From Acidimicrobiales bacterium (GTDB taxonomy: Bacteria; Actinomycetota; Acidimicrobiia; Acidimicrobiales; SZUA-35): a DNA stretch of 64,000 nt. Every line of letters starts with the position of its first letter. Position 1 is the first letter of the stretch. Below are positions 9,558 through 18,593 of this stretch, in pieces. Position numbers and translations under genes: made by a program. The notes beneath the pieces are model-generated. The model did not search any database. It was not told the origin of the DNA and saw only the letters and a program-made list of their open reading frames with translations. The DNA is taken from assembly GCA_028285495.1 (NCBI GenBank), contig JANQPB010000004.1, positions 1 through 64,000 on the forward strand, written 5' to 3'.

Positions 9558-10847
9558 TCAGCGCCGCCCGGCCCAGCGGCTGCGCAGGTAGGCCAACGGG
9601 CCCATCGCCCGACCGGCGAGGTGCCACAGGTGGTACCGAAGGGGTATCGGGACCTCACGACTGAGAATCTCGTCTCGCTGGTCGAATCCCTTGAGCAGGG
9701 TCGGGATGCCGGTGGGGATCCGCCGGATCAACCCGCCGCGGAGGCCGGGCTCGAGCAGGTGCTTGGTCAGGAACGCGGTCAGGCCGAGACCGTAGGTGTA
9801 GAGGTGGGCGTCGAAGGGCCGGTCGTCGAAGCGATCGGCGTGCCAGCCGATCGCGGCCGGCTCGGCGGCCACCCGGCCTCCGTCGGCCAGGATGCGGATG
9901 GGGGCGTCGAGGTCCTCGCCGCCCCGGGCCCTGGTGCCGGGGCCGAGCGCCTCGTCGAAGCCGCCGAGGCGACGGAACGTCTCGGTGTGGAAGGCCATGT
10001 TGGCGCCGATGGCGAAGTCGCCGATCCGGTACGGGTGGAGCGGGTCGTGCTCGGCCCGGTAGGCGTGGACGACGGGCTCGAAGCCGAAGCGGGTCCCCCA
10101 GGACATGGTCGCCTCGAACATGAGCTGCTCGGGCGTGTCCAGGTACGCCGGCGGGCAGCTGCCGGTGACGCAGCGGACGTCAGGCGATCGGCGGAAGCCG
10201 CGGGCGATGGCCAGGAGCCACTGGGCGTCGACCCGGATGTCGTCCGACAGGAAGGCCGTGATCGGGTAGCGGGCGGCCGACAGCCCGATGTTGCGGGCCC
10301 GCGAGAGGCCGGGCCGGGGCTCGGCCAGGTACCGGACCCGCTCGTCGGCGCCGTGGGTTGCGGCCACGAGCTCGGCGGTGGACGAGTCGCATGAGCCGTT
10401 GTCGACGATCAGGACCTCGATCGGCGAGGGGTAGTGCTGCTTCAGCACCGCTTCGACACAGCCGAGCACGTGCCGGGGCCGGTTGCGGGTACCGATGACG
10501 ACGCTGATCGCCGGCAACTCGTCGACCGGCATCGCCCGCAGGTCGTCCGAGGTCGTCGGCTGTGGCGGCCCGTCCGGGGCCCACGGGGCACCGGCGAGGC
10601 GGTCGATGGTCGCCCTGCTGGCGGCGACCGCGCCGGCCCTGGCCTCGGCGAGGTCGATCTCGCCGTCGACGACGGCGACGGTCGACCAGCCGAGCGGCTC
10701 ACCCCGGAACCGAACGAGCAGACGGGCCTGGTGATACGGCGCGCCGTCAGGAGCCGTCGGTCCGATGGCCAGACGGGCCGGCGGGTCGGCGACGTCGAAC
10801 TCGCCGACCCACAGCGGCTTGTGACCCGAACCGGTGGCGATCGGCAT
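9558..10847 (-). CDS. Glycosyltransferase family 2
   Basis: The protein has 429 aa. About 110 N-terminal residues are not recognised. The GT-A fold then begins with PAISVVIGTRNRPRHV, includes the nucleotide-binding VLIVDNGS, and has SDDIRVD in the DXD position and GGFDEALGPG with an acidic GGEDLD downstream. Such enzymes transfer a sugar from a nucleotide donor. The acceptor is unknown. The start is supported by GGAGTAGGA about 7 nt before ATG 10847. It is the first gene of the GT2-SDR-PIG-L set. Confidence 0.88.
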   Translation of the reverse strand: MPIATGSGHKPLWVGEFDVADPPARLAIGPTAPDGAPYHQARLLVRFRGEPLGWSTVAVVDGEIDLAEARAGAVAASRATIDRLAGAPWAPDGPPQPTTSDDLRAMPVDELPAISVVIGTRNRPRHVLGCVEAVLKQHYPSPIEVLIVDNGSCDSSTAELVAATHGADERVRYLAEPRPGLSRARNIGLSAARYPITAFLSDDIRVDAQWLLAIARGFRRSPDVRCVTGSCPPAYLDTPEQLMFEATMSWGTRFGFEPVVHAYRAEHDPLHPYRIGDFAIGANMAFHTETFRRLGGFDEALGPGTRARGGEDLDAPIRILADGGRVAAEPAAIGWHADRFDDRPFDAHLYTYGLGLTAFLTKHLLEPGLRGGLIRRIPTGIPTLLKGFDQRDEILSREVPIPLRYHLWHLAGRAMGPLAYLRSRWAGRR

Positions 10848-11084
10848 CGTGTCGTCCTACTCCGAGACGCCGGTACCCGAGGCCGGCCGGTTGCGCGTTG
10901 CGCCGACGGGGGTTCGACGCGTCTTTGGCCCTCTCACCCCCCTACCTTCGACGAAAACCGGCAGGTGGATGAGGATGCTTCGACAACAGTAGTGATCGGA
11001 GTCGAGGATCAGCGTCGCCGCGACAAGGCAATACTTCCCACCGCGAGCCTGTCGCCGCCGACGGGCCGCCGGCCGCCGGATGCG
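10848..11084. other. Intergenic region between glyS and GT2
   Basis: No gene is seen. A 7-bp hairpin with a CCGC loop (11048-11065, one G-U pair) lies 20 bases after the glyS stop and could act as a weak terminator. The promoter of the GT2 set should lie here, but no clear pair of boxes was found. Confidence 0.35.
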
Positions 11085-12401
11085 TCAGACGAGGCGCTCG
11101 CCGAGCCAGTCGGCCACGTCGGCCAGCGGCAGGCGGACCTGCTCCATCGTGTCCCGCTCGCGGATCGTGACCGCCTTGTCCTCGAGCGAGTCGAAGTCGT
11201 AGGTGATGCAGAACGGCGTGCCGATCTCGTCCTGGCGGCGATACCGGCGGCCGATGGCCTGGGTCTCGTCGTAGTCGACCATCCAGGTCGGCTGCAGCTC
11301 GGCCAGCAGCTCGCGGGCCGGCTCGGTCAGCTCGGGCTTCTTCGACAGCGGGAGCACCGCGGCTTTGAAGGGGGCGATCCGGTGGTGGAGCCGGAGGACG
11401 GTCCTGGTCTCGTCGTTGACCGTCTCCTCGTCGTAGGCGGCCATCAGGAACGCCATCATCGTGCGGGTGGCCCCGGCCGCCGGCTCGATCACGTGGGGCA
11501 CGTAGCGCTCGTTGGCCGCCTGGTCGAAGTACTCCAGCTTCTGCCCCGAGTGGGCGATGTGCTGGTCGAGGTCGTAGGAGCCCCGGTTGGCGATGCCCTC
11601 CAGCTCGTCCCAGCCCCAGGGGAACAGGAACTCGACGTCGCTGGTGCCGGACGAGTAGTGGCTGAGCTCGTCCTCGCCGTGGGGACGGAGCCGGAGCTTT
11701 CCGGGAGCGATCCCGTGATCGACGTACCACTGCATGCGCTCCTGGCACCAGTACTGGTACCAGTGGTCGGCCTCGGCCGGCGGTACGAAGAACTCGAGCT
11801 CCATCTGCTCGAACTCGCGGGTGCGGAACACGAAGTTCCCCGGCGTGATCTCGTTGCGGAAGCTCTTGCCGACCTGGGCGATCCCGATCGGCGGCTTCTT
11901 GCGCGACGTGTTGATCACGTTGGCGAAGTTGATGAACATCCCCTGGGCGGTCTCGGGACGGAGGTAGGCAACGGCCCCCTCGTCCTTGACCGGACCGGCC
12001 TGGGTCTCGAACATCAGGTTGAACTGTCGGGGCTCGGTGAACTGGCCGCGGGCGCCACAGGTCGGGCAGACCTCGGGGTCGTCCAGCTTGTCCTCGCGGT
12101 GGCGGGCGCCACAGTTGCGGCAGTCGACGAGCGGGTCGGTGAAGTTGGCCAGGTGACCCGAGGCCTCCCAGATCGCCGGCGGCGACAGGATCGAGGCGTC
12201 GAGCCCGACCACGTCGGTCCGCAGCTGGACCATGGACCGCCACCAGGCGTCCTTGACGTTGCGCAACATGAGCACGCCGACCGGTCCGTAGTCGTAGGTC
12301 GAGCGGAAGCCGCCGTAGATCTCGGCCGACGGGAAGACGATGCCGCGGCGCTTGCTGAGGTTGACGATCTTGTCGAACAGGTCCGGGATGGGCTCGCTCA
12401 T
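11085..12401 (-). CDS. glyS: Glycyl-tRNA synthetase (dimeric class II type)
   Basis: The protein has 438 aa. It charges tRNA-Gly. The N-terminus (LFDKIVNLSKRRGIVFPSAE), the GPVGVLMLRNVKDAWW motif-1 region, a zinc-like CRNCGARHREDK...CPTCG insert, the motif-2 arginine FRNEITPGNFVFRTREFEQ and the anticodon domain near the end identify the eukaryote-like dimeric GlyRS used by actinobacteria. ATG 12401 has GGAGG directly against it, too close to serve as a ribosome site. A TACGCT box ends 7 nt upstream, so the transcript is probably leaderless. Confidence 0.95.
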   Translation of the reverse strand: MSEPIPDLFDKIVNLSKRRGIVFPSAEIYGGFRSTYDYGPVGVLMLRNVKDAWWRSMVQLRTDVVGLDASILSPPAIWEASGHLANFTDPLVDCRNCGARHREDKLDDPEVCPTCGARGQFTEPRQFNLMFETQAGPVKDEGAVAYLRPETAQGMFINFANVINTSRKKPPIGIAQVGKSFRNEITPGNFVFRTREFEQMELEFFVPPAEADHWYQYWCQERMQWYVDHGIAPGKLRLRPHGEDELSHYSSGTSDVEFLFPWGWDELEGIANRGSYDLDQHIAHSGQKLEYFDQAANERYVPHVIEPAAGATRTMMAFLMAAYDEETVNDETRTVLRLHHRIAPFKAAVLPLSKKPELTEPARELLAELQPTWMVDYDETQAIGRRYRRQDEIGTPFCITYDFDSLEDKAVTIRERDTMEQVRLPLADVADWLGERLV

Positions 12402-12408
12402 CCTCCGA

Positions 12409-12414
12409 AGCGTA
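12409..12414 (-). promoter_or_regulatory. -10 box of glyS, likely leaderless
   Basis: TACGCT, 7 nt before ATG 12401, placing transcription start at or next to the A of ATG. Confidence 0.5.
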
Positions 12415-12480
12415 ACGGCTGCGCCCGCTGGCCCAGCCGCAGTTTCCTTGGTTGCGGGCGGCTTCGGCCGATGGGTGACG

Positions 12481-13419
12481 ATGGCCCTCGTCGGCGGCGG
12501 TACCCGCCCCCTCGACCGTCCGAGGCTCGAACCCGAACGGCTCACCGTGGTCACCATCGACCTCGGACTCATGTTCGTCGTCCCGGCGATGGTGGCGCTG
12601 TCGCAGGTCGAGCGGTTCCGGGTCGATGGCGCCGGTCTCCTCGTCGACGCCGCCGATCAGGTCCGCATCGACGAGATCGATCAGGGCTTCCATCGGGCGG
12701 TCGAGCTCGGCGACCACCTCTACGTGTTGAGTGCCCTGGGGTGGTGGGGTGCGCTGGTCGCGCTCGTGGTGTCGTCGTGGACGATCGTCGTGGCCTTCCC
12801 GCCGGCGGCCGGCGGCCGGACCCCGGGAGCGGTGGTCGTCGGACGCCTTGCGGCCCGGGCCCGACTCGACGATCGGATCGTGCGACCGGCGAGGCGAGGC
12901 GCTGGCACCGACGCCGGCGACGAGGCCTCGGCGCCGGCCCGCCTGGCCAGCTCCCCCGCCATCGCCGGCCTGCCGTCCGGTGAGCTGCGACCGACCGGGC
13001 GGGCGGAGCCTCCGACGATCGACCTCGTGGAGCCCCGCCGACGTGCGGAGCCCGAAACCGGCGCCGACGTCGACGGGGGTGCCGGTGACCGACCCGGCGG
13101 CGACCGGGTCCGAGCCGGGACCATCGACCTGGCCACGCCGGAGCCGATCGCGCCGCCGCGTCGGCCGGTGCGGCCGGCGCCTCGGCGATCCTCCGCGGCC
13201 GAGGCTCCGCCACCGCACGACCCCAGGCGGAGCTGGCTCGGCGATGCCGACGACTACCGCCAGTGGGAGACCGCCGGCGGCCGGTGGGGTGACGGCGCCC
13301 CGGCGGGCAGCCCGGCCTTCGACGAGCTCGTCCTCCCCGAGTCGTCGCTCGGTGACGGCATCTCCGCCGTGACCGCCGACGCGGTTGCCCGGGCGATCGA
13401 GCCCTGGCCGGGGCGTTGA
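12481..13419 (+). CDS. Predicted two-pass membrane protein with Pro/Arg-rich cytoplasmic tail
   Basis: The protein has 312 aa (314 if it starts at GTG 12475). Two membrane segments are visible, at about residues 27-45 (DLGLMFVVPAMVAL) and 88-110 (LSALGWWGALVALVVSSWTIVVAF). Between them lies an acidic loop of about 40 residues. The remaining 200 residues are Pro, Arg, Ala and Asp rich and probably disordered. I do not recognise a family. Strong third-position GC supports coding. It is divergent from glyS and convergent with recO, with a strong hairpin after it. Confidence 0.65.
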   Translation: MALVGGGTRPLDRPRLEPERLTVVTIDLGLMFVVPAMVALSQVERFRVDGAGLLVDAADQVRIDEIDQGFHRAVELGDHLYVLSALGWWGALVALVVSSWTIVVAFPPAAGGRTPGAVVVGRLAARARLDDRIVRPARRGAGTDAGDEASAPARLASSPAIAGLPSGELRPTGRAEPPTIDLVEPRRRAEPETGADVDGGAGDRPGGDRVRAGTIDLATPEPIAPPRRPVRPAPRRSSAAEAPPPHDPRRSWLGDADDYRQWETAGGRWGDGAPAGSPAFDELVLPESSLGDGISAVTADAVARAIEPWPGR

Positions 13420-13446
13420 CCGACGGATCGACCGCCGCATCGACCA

Positions 13447-13472
13447 CCCGCCCCGCCGCGGCGGGGTGCGGG
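13447..13472. terminator. Bidirectional terminator between membrane protein gene and recO
   Basis: A perfect palindrome CCCCGCCGCGGCGGGG (13451-13466), extended by CCCG/CGGG across a two-base bulge, lies in the 63-bp gap between two convergent genes. Confidence 0.55.
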
Positions 13473-13482
13473 CCACGGCGGG

Positions 13483-14229
13483 TCAGCGGTCGAGCGACCC
13501 GACGCCCTCGTCGAGCTGCTCGTAGAGCACGGCACTGGCCCGGAGGCGCCGTTCGGTGTGCTGCTCGACCAGCTTGGCCGCCAGCGTCTCCAGCTCTCTG
13601 GCCACGTCGCCGGTCGTCGAGTCGAGCACGTGGCGAACCCGCCCATCGAACACCAGTTGCAGGGCCAGCCGGGCCGGTTCGCTGATCGGCTCACCGCTCG
13701 GACACGAGCGGCACAGCACGCCACCCTCGTGGATCTGGATGGCGACGAGATCCGTGGTGGCCCCACATCGGACGCAGGCGTCGACCAGGGGTTGCACGCC
13801 TTCGAGCACGAGGAACCGGGCGACGAAGGTGGGCACGACCAGCGGGTTGCCGGCCCGGTCGAGCTCCCGGAGCGCGCCGGTCAGCAACTTGTAGACCGCG
13901 GGATTCGACTCGCCGTCCTCGGTGGCGTTGTCGATGATCTCGAGCAGCACGGCGCTCCGGCCGTACCGATCGAGGTCGGTCCGCAGCGCATCGAGCGTCT
14001 CCACCCGCTCGGCCTGGGTGACGATGTCGAGGTTGCGACCCTCGTACAGCTGGAGACCGACGATCGACCCCGGCTCGAGGCGCGAACCGAACTTCGACCG
14101 GGTCCGCCGCACGCCCTTGGCCACGGCCCTGACCTTGCCCCGGCCCCGGGTGAACAGCACGACGATGCGATCGGCCTCTCCCAGCTTGTGGGTGCGGAGC
14201 ACCACGCCCTCGTCCCGGTAGAGCGCCAT
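13483..14229 (-). CDS. recO: DNA repair protein RecO
   Basis: The protein has 248 aa. It is a RecFOR mediator that loads RecA on single-stranded DNA. The OB-fold N-terminus has the hallmark YRDEGVVLRTHKLGEADRIV. The C-terminal part has a zinc-type pair CVRCGATT ... GVLCRSC. ATG 14229 begins this conserved segment; the open frame upstream runs through uppS out of frame and is not coding. It lies 32 bases downstream of uppS in the same direction, a neighbourhood common in actinobacteria. Confidence 0.93.
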   Translation of the reverse strand: MALYRDEGVVLRTHKLGEADRIVVLFTRGRGKVRAVAKGVRRTRSKFGSRLEPGSIVGLQLYEGRNLDIVTQAERVETLDALRTDLDRYGRSAVLLEIIDNATEDGESNPAVYKLLTGALRELDRAGNPLVVPTFVARFLVLEGVQPLVDACVRCGATTDLVAIQIHEGGVLCRSCPSGEPISEPARLALQLVFDGRVRHVLDSTTGDVARELETLAAKLVEQHTERRLRASAVLYEQLDEGVGSLDR

Positions 14230-14261
14230 CGGTGGCCCCCGGCCCGCCTGGTCCGGCCCGG

Positions 14262-14981
14262 CTAGTCGTCGAGCCCGCCGAAGCGGCGGTTGCGACGCTG
14301 GAACTCGACGATGGCCTCGAACAGGTCGCTCCGACGGAAGTCGGGCCAGTAGGTGTCGGTGAACACCATCTCGGCGTAGGCCGACTGCCAGATCAGGAAG
14401 TTGGAGAACCGGTACTCGCCCGAGGTCCGGATCCACAGGTCGACGTCGGGCATCTCCGGGTCGTAGAGGTGGCGGGCCAGGAGGGCCTCGTCGACCTCGG
14501 ACGGGCTGACGCCGGAGGCGACGATCGCCTGGATGGCATCGACGATCTCGGCCTGGGCCCCGTAGTTGAAGGCGATGGTGAGGGTGAGCTTGCCGTTGCC
14601 GGCCGTCAGGTCGATCGACTCGTCCATCCGCCGGAGCAGGCGCTTCGGCACCTTCCAGTCGCGGCGGCCGACGAAGCGGATGCGCACGCCCTTGTCGTGC
14701 AGCTCGTCTCGACGGTTGACCAGGAGCGACTCGTTGAACCGCATGAGGAAGCGGACCTCGTCGGTCGGTCGACGCCAGTTCTCGGTGGAGAAGGCGTAGA
14801 CCGTGAGCCACTCGACGCCGACCTCGAGCGCACCGTCGACCACGTCGAGCAGCGCCTCCTCGCCGGCGGCGTGGCCCTCGGTCCGCTTGAGGCCTCGCTG
14901 CTTGGCCCAGCGCCCGTTGCCGTCCATCACGCACGCCACGTGGCGCGGCAGCCGGGACGGATCGACGGCGGAAGCGGTCAT
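14262..14981 (-). CDS. uppS: Isoprenyl diphosphate synthase (UppS family)
   Basis: The protein has 239 aa. It condenses isopentenyl diphosphate onto allylic primers to make the polyprenyl carrier of wall precursors. The start of the fold is HVACVMDGNGRWAKQRG with the catalytic Asp20. YAFSTENWRRP and the C-terminal diphosphate site DLWIRTSGEYRFSNFLIWQ with its RxSxxxR pattern are all present. The product length (Z,E-farnesyl, decaprenyl or undecaprenyl) cannot be read. ATG 14981 follows a TACCGT box by 7 nt, so it is probably leaderless. Confidence 0.94.
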   Translation of the reverse strand: MTASAVDPSRLPRHVACVMDGNGRWAKQRGLKRTEGHAAGEEALLDVVDGALEVGVEWLTVYAFSTENWRRPTDEVRFLMRFNESLLVNRRDELHDKGVRIRFVGRRDWKVPKRLLRRMDESIDLTAGNGKLTLTIAFNYGAQAEIVDAIQAIVASGVSPSEVDEALLARHLYDPEMPDVDLWIRTSGEYRFSNFLIWQSAYAEMVFTDTYWPDFRRSDLFEAIVEFQRRNRRFGGLDD

Positions 14982-14988
14982 CGAATCG

Positions 14989-14994
14989 ACGGTA
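14989..14994 (-). promoter_or_regulatory. -10 box of uppS-recO, likely leaderless
   Basis: TACCGT, 7 nt before ATG 14981. Confidence 0.5.
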
Positions 14995-15041
14995 GCCGGT
15001 GGCCCCGGCGGCCAACGACCGGAGGCGGCGATTTCCGGCGC

Positions 15042-16592
15042 TCAGTCGTCGCCGGCATCGTCCGTGGTGCTCGTGGTCGAGTCGGTCGTCGTCGACGAGT
15101 CCGTCGTGGTGGTCGACGAGTCCGTCGTCGTGGTCGAGTCCGTCGTTGTCGTCGTCGACTCGGTCGTCGTCGACTCGGTCGTGGTCGTCGGGTCGGTCGT
15201 GGTCGTGGTGGTCGGCTGGGTCGCGACCGTCGTCGTCGTCTGTCCGGTCGTGGTGGTCGGCCGAGTGGTCGTCGTGGTGGCCTCCGTCGTCGAAGTGGTC
15301 GAGTCCTCGGTCGTCTGGGTGGAGGTCGACGTCGGCGCCTCGGTCGTCGACGTGGTGGCCTCCGAAGTCGAGGTCGACGATGACCCCGACGTTGCCGTCG
15401 CCGTGGTCGCCGTCGACGGCACCGGACTGGACCGAACCGTGGGGACCGGGCTGGTGGAGCCGGTGAACGATCCCGAGTTGGCGGCGCCGTCGCCCGAGGC
15501 CTCGGCGGCCGGACCGCCTGGCACGGTGTCGGCCACCGATCCGCCGTCGACGCCGGCCTCGGGCGGGTTGACCGTCGTGGTCTGGGTCGCCGGGTCGTCG
15601 CGCAGCCAGGTGAAGGCCAGGAACCCGATCAGGAGCGCCGCCACCGTGGCCACGGCGGCGACGGCCGTCCGGAACCAGCGGCGATCGGTCAGGTCGAGCA
15701 GGCCGAGAGGAAGGGGTTCGAGGACGCCTGGATGTGGTGGTGGAGCGGTCGGCCGTCCGATCCGCCGACCGGCCACCCCGTCGGAGAACAGCTGCGACCG
15801 GTCGCCCGGCGGGGGCAGCATCCGTCCGTCCGTCCCGCCGCGGTCGACGGTTTCGACAGGCCGGGCCGTGGTCTGCAGTGGGCTCGGTCGGCCCCGATCG
15901 GAGGTCTGGGTGGCCCCGCCGAGCCCGTTGCCAAGGGTGACGCCGGCGCGCTGACCGTCGTCGCCGCCACCGAAGCCGTGGTCGGCGGCGGCACCGTCAG
16001 GACGGCGGCCGGGGCCACCGACCGCGTCGGCGTCGGCGCCGATCCCGTTGCCGTTGGCGCCGTTGCCGTTGCCGAGCGCCGACCGCTCGAACAGCGAGCC
16101 GTTCCCGTCGGGCCGCGGACCGATGCGGGGATCGATCGCCGCCGGATCATCGAGCGGTCGGAACAGCGGGCGGTGGTCGCCATTGCTGCCGACGCGCACG
16201 GTGGTGTGGTCGTCGCCGCCGGCGAGGGCAGGACCGGGGGGACGGGGTGGGGCGGTCGGGGGTTGTGTCTCGACGCTCAGCGACGTCTCGACCACCGGCG
16301 GGCGGCGATCGGCTCTCGGCGGTTGGGGAGCCGCCGGCGGCTGGGGCGCGCCGGGGGGCATGGCCGGCGGCCGGGGCCCTGGACCGCCGTCGGCCCCGTT
16401 CGGCGACGAGGCCGATGGCACGTCCGGCGATTCCAGCGGGGTCCAGGACGATCGGGCCGTCTCGGTTGCGTCCGGCCGTGCCAGCGGGCGGCCATGGCGG
16501 ACCAGTGCGGCCAACGCATCGGCGGCACCGTCGTCGAGCGGACGATCGCCGTAGGGGCTGTCCCCGGGTTCCGGTGTGCCTCGTGAAGTCAT
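15042..16592 (-). CDS. Membrane protein with long Thr/Ser-rich extracellular tail
   Basis: The protein has 516 aa. About 300 N-terminal residues are Pro, Gly and Asp rich and probably disordered in the cytoplasm. One membrane segment follows (about 306-328, TAVAAVATVAALLIGFLAF), and the rest is a Ser/Thr tail that ends in nearly pure Thr, Ser, Asp and Glu repeats (for example TTTDSSTTTTDS). The topology suggests type II, with the tail outside and available for O-glycosylation. The repeat-rich DNA spans about 15055-15330. The family is unknown. Two other proteins in the window share this kind of tract. It is divergent from dinG. Confidence 0.7.
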   Translation of the reverse strand: MTSRGTPEPGDSPYGDRPLDDGAADALAALVRHGRPLARPDATETARSSWTPLESPDVPSASSPNGADGGPGPRPPAMPPGAPQPPAAPQPPRADRRPPVVETSLSVETQPPTAPPRPPGPALAGGDDHTTVRVGSNGDHRPLFRPLDDPAAIDPRIGPRPDGNGSLFERSALGNGNGANGNGIGADADAVGGPGRRPDGAAADHGFGGGDDGQRAGVTLGNGLGGATQTSDRGRPSPLQTTARPVETVDRGGTDGRMLPPPGDRSQLFSDGVAGRRIGRPTAPPPHPGVLEPLPLGLLDLTDRRWFRTAVAAVATVAALLIGFLAFTWLRDDPATQTTTVNPPEAGVDGGSVADTVPGGPAAEASGDGAANSGSFTGSTSPVPTVRSSPVPSTATTATATSGSSSTSTSEATTSTTEAPTSTSTQTTEDSTTSTTEATTTTTRPTTTTGQTTTTVATQPTTTTTTDPTTTTESTTTESTTTTTDSTTTTDSSTTTTDSSTTTDSTTSTTDDAGDD

Positions 16593-16676
16593 GAGTCTGC
16601 CCCGACAGGTCCCCTACCGACCGTGGCCCTCACTCTAGCCCGGTTGCCATCGAAGTTTGTCGGCGCGGTTGGTGCC

Positions 16677-16682
16677 TAGGCT
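16677..16682 (+). promoter_or_regulatory. -10 box of dinG, likely leaderless
   Basis: TAGGCT, 6 nt before GTG 16689. Confidence 0.45.
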
Positions 16683-16688
16683 GGCCCC

Positions 16689-18593
16689 GTGCCCCCGGTG
16701 GAGTCGCTCATGACCAAGGTCACCTCCGCGCTCCCTGGCGGCGGTGAATCGCGCCCCGGTCAGCTCCGCATGGCGGAGCTGGTGGCCGACGCGGTGGCCG
16801 ATCGGGCTGCGGTGCTGGTCGAGGCGGGCACCGGCACCGGCAAGTCGCTCGCCTACCTCGTTCCGGTGGTGGCCAGCGGCCGCCGGGCGGTGGTGGCCAC
16901 CGCCACGATCGCCCTGCAGTCGCAGCTCGTCGAGAGCGACGTGCCCCTGGTGGCCAAGGCCCTCGACCGGCCGGTGAGCGTTGCCCTGCTCAAGGGGCGG
17001 CGCAACTACCTGTGCCGGCAGCGCCTGGCCGAGCTCCAGCGGTCGAAGCGGGAGGAGCAGCTCCAGCTCCTCGGCGGCCGCAACCCCGACAACCACCTGG
17101 CGGAGGTCGTCGCCTGGGCTGCGGAGACGATCGACGGCGACCGGGAGGAGCTCGATCCGTCCCCTCCCGAGGACGTGTGGTCGGCGGTGTCGGTCGGGGC
17201 CGACGAGTGCCCGGGGGCCTCCCGCTGCCCGTCAGGCGGCGAGTGCTTCTCCGAGCAGGCCCGCCAGCGGGCCGCGGCGGCCGATGTGATCGTCACGAAC
17301 CAGCACTACTACGGCCTCGACCTGGCCTCGTCCGGGGCGTTGCTCCCCGAGCACGACGTCGTCGTGTTCGACGAGGCTCACCAGCTCCCCGAGGTGCTCG
17401 GCGCCACGTGCGGGACCGAGCTGGGCGGCGGTCGGATCCGGGGCGTCGGCCGCCGGGTCCGGGCCATCCTGACCGACGACGACCTGTCCGCCGACCTCGA
17501 CCGCTCGGCGATCGACCTCGACGAGCTGCTCGGGCCCCTGGTCGGCCATGCGATCGACGACCTCGGGCCGCTCGTGTCGGCCATCGTGCTGGCCCGGGAC
17601 CGGGCCGACAAGGTCATCGCCGCGCTCCGCAAGCTGGAGCCGGCCGAGGGGTCCGACGTGGCCGCCCGGATCGAGCGGACCAACCTGGCCGCCACCCGCC
17701 TGGTCGCCGACATCGATGCGATCCTCGAGGCCGAGGACTCCGACGTGATCTGGGTCGACGGTCGCCCCGAGCAGCCCGTGCTGCGCCGGACGCCGCTCGA
17801 GCTGGACGCGGTGCTGGACGACGGCCTGTGGCCGGACCGCACCGTCGTGCTGACGAGCGCGACCCTGCCGGACGGGATCACCGTCCAGCTCGGCCTCGGC
17901 GACGACGCCGCGATCGAGCGGGTCGGCTCGCCGTTCGACTATCCGGGCCTCGGCCTGCTGTACTGCCCGACCGAGCTGCCCCCGCCCCGAAACGAGGCCA
18001 ACCGGCGCGCCGTCCAGGACGAGATGATTGCGCTCATCGGGGCGGCCGGTGGACGGACGCTCGGCCTGTTCACCAGCTACGGGGCGATGTCGGAGGCGGC
18101 CGAGCGGCTCGACGACGAGCTCGACCTGCCGGTCCTCGTGCAGGGCGAGGCCCCGAAGTCGGTGCTGATCGAGCGCTTCAAGGCCGACCCGTCGTCGGTG
18201 CTGCTGGCCACCCTGTCGTTCTGGCAGGGCATCGACCTGCCCGGCTCGACCCTGACCCTGGTCACCATCGACCGTCTCCCCTTCCCCCGCCCGGACGAGC
18301 CGGTCACCCAGGCCAGGCGGGACCGGGCCGGCCGATGGGCCTTCCGCGACGTCGACCTGCCCCGGGCCCAGACCCTGCTGGCCCAGGCGGCCGGGCGGCT
18401 GATCCGGCGGGGCGACGACCGCGGTGTGGTCGCCGTGCTCGACCCCCGCCTGGCCACGACCAAGTCGTACCGGTGGGAGCTGATCCGGGCCCTGCCCCCG
18501 TTCGCCAGGACCAAGGACCGCCAGCAGGTCCTGGAGTTCCTCCGCCGGCTCGACGCCGAGGCGGGGGACGGCTCCGGGACCGGGCCTCAGTAG
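16689..18593 (+). CDS. dinG: ATP-dependent DNA helicase, DinG/XPD family
   Basis: The protein has 634 aa. Walker A is EAGTGTGKSLAYL and the DEAH box is VVFDEAHQLPEV. Between them, four Cys (NYLCRQRL and ECPGASRCPSGGECF) form the iron-sulfur cluster site of XPD-like 5'-3' helicases. The C-terminal motor has LLATLSFWQGIDLPG and QAAGRLIRRGDDRGVV. It probably unwinds DNA-RNA hybrids or forked DNA in repair. GTG 16689 follows a TAGGCT box; ATG 16710 is an alternative. The last 7 bases overlap the convergent era gene. Confidence 0.9.
   Translation: MPPVESLMTKVTSALPGGGESRPGQLRMAELVADAVADRAAVLVEAGTGTGKSLAYLVPVVASGRRAVVATATIALQSQLVESDVPLVAKALDRPVSVALLKGRRNYLCRQRLAELQRSKREEQLQLLGGRNPDNHLAEVVAWAAETIDGDREELDPSPPEDVWSAVSVGADECPGASRCPSGGECFSEQARQRAAAADVIVTNQHYYGLDLASSGALLPEHDVVVFDEAHQLPEVLGATCGTELGGGRIRGVGRRVRAILTDDDLSADLDRSAIDLDELLGPLVGHAIDDLGPLVSAIVLARDRADKVIAALRKLEPAEGSDVAARIERTNLAATRLVADIDAILEAEDSDVIWVDGRPEQPVLRRTPLELDAVLDDGLWPDRTVVLTSATLPDGITVQLGLGDDAAIERVGSPFDYPGLGLLYCPTELPPPRNEANRRAVQDEMIALIGAAGGRTLGLFTSYGAMSEAAERLDDELDLPVLVQGEAPKSVLIERFKADPSSVLLATLSFWQGIDLPGSTLTLVTIDRLPFPRPDEPVTQARRDRAGRWAFRDVDLPRAQTLLAQAAGRLIRRGDDRGVVAVLDPRLATTKSYRWELIRALPPFARTKDRQQVLEFLRRLDAEAGDGSGTGPQ

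Noticed and set aside
11048..11065. Hairpin after glyS as terminator
   Set aside because: Short stem with a G-U pair and no supporting context; kept only as a remark in the intergenic entry.
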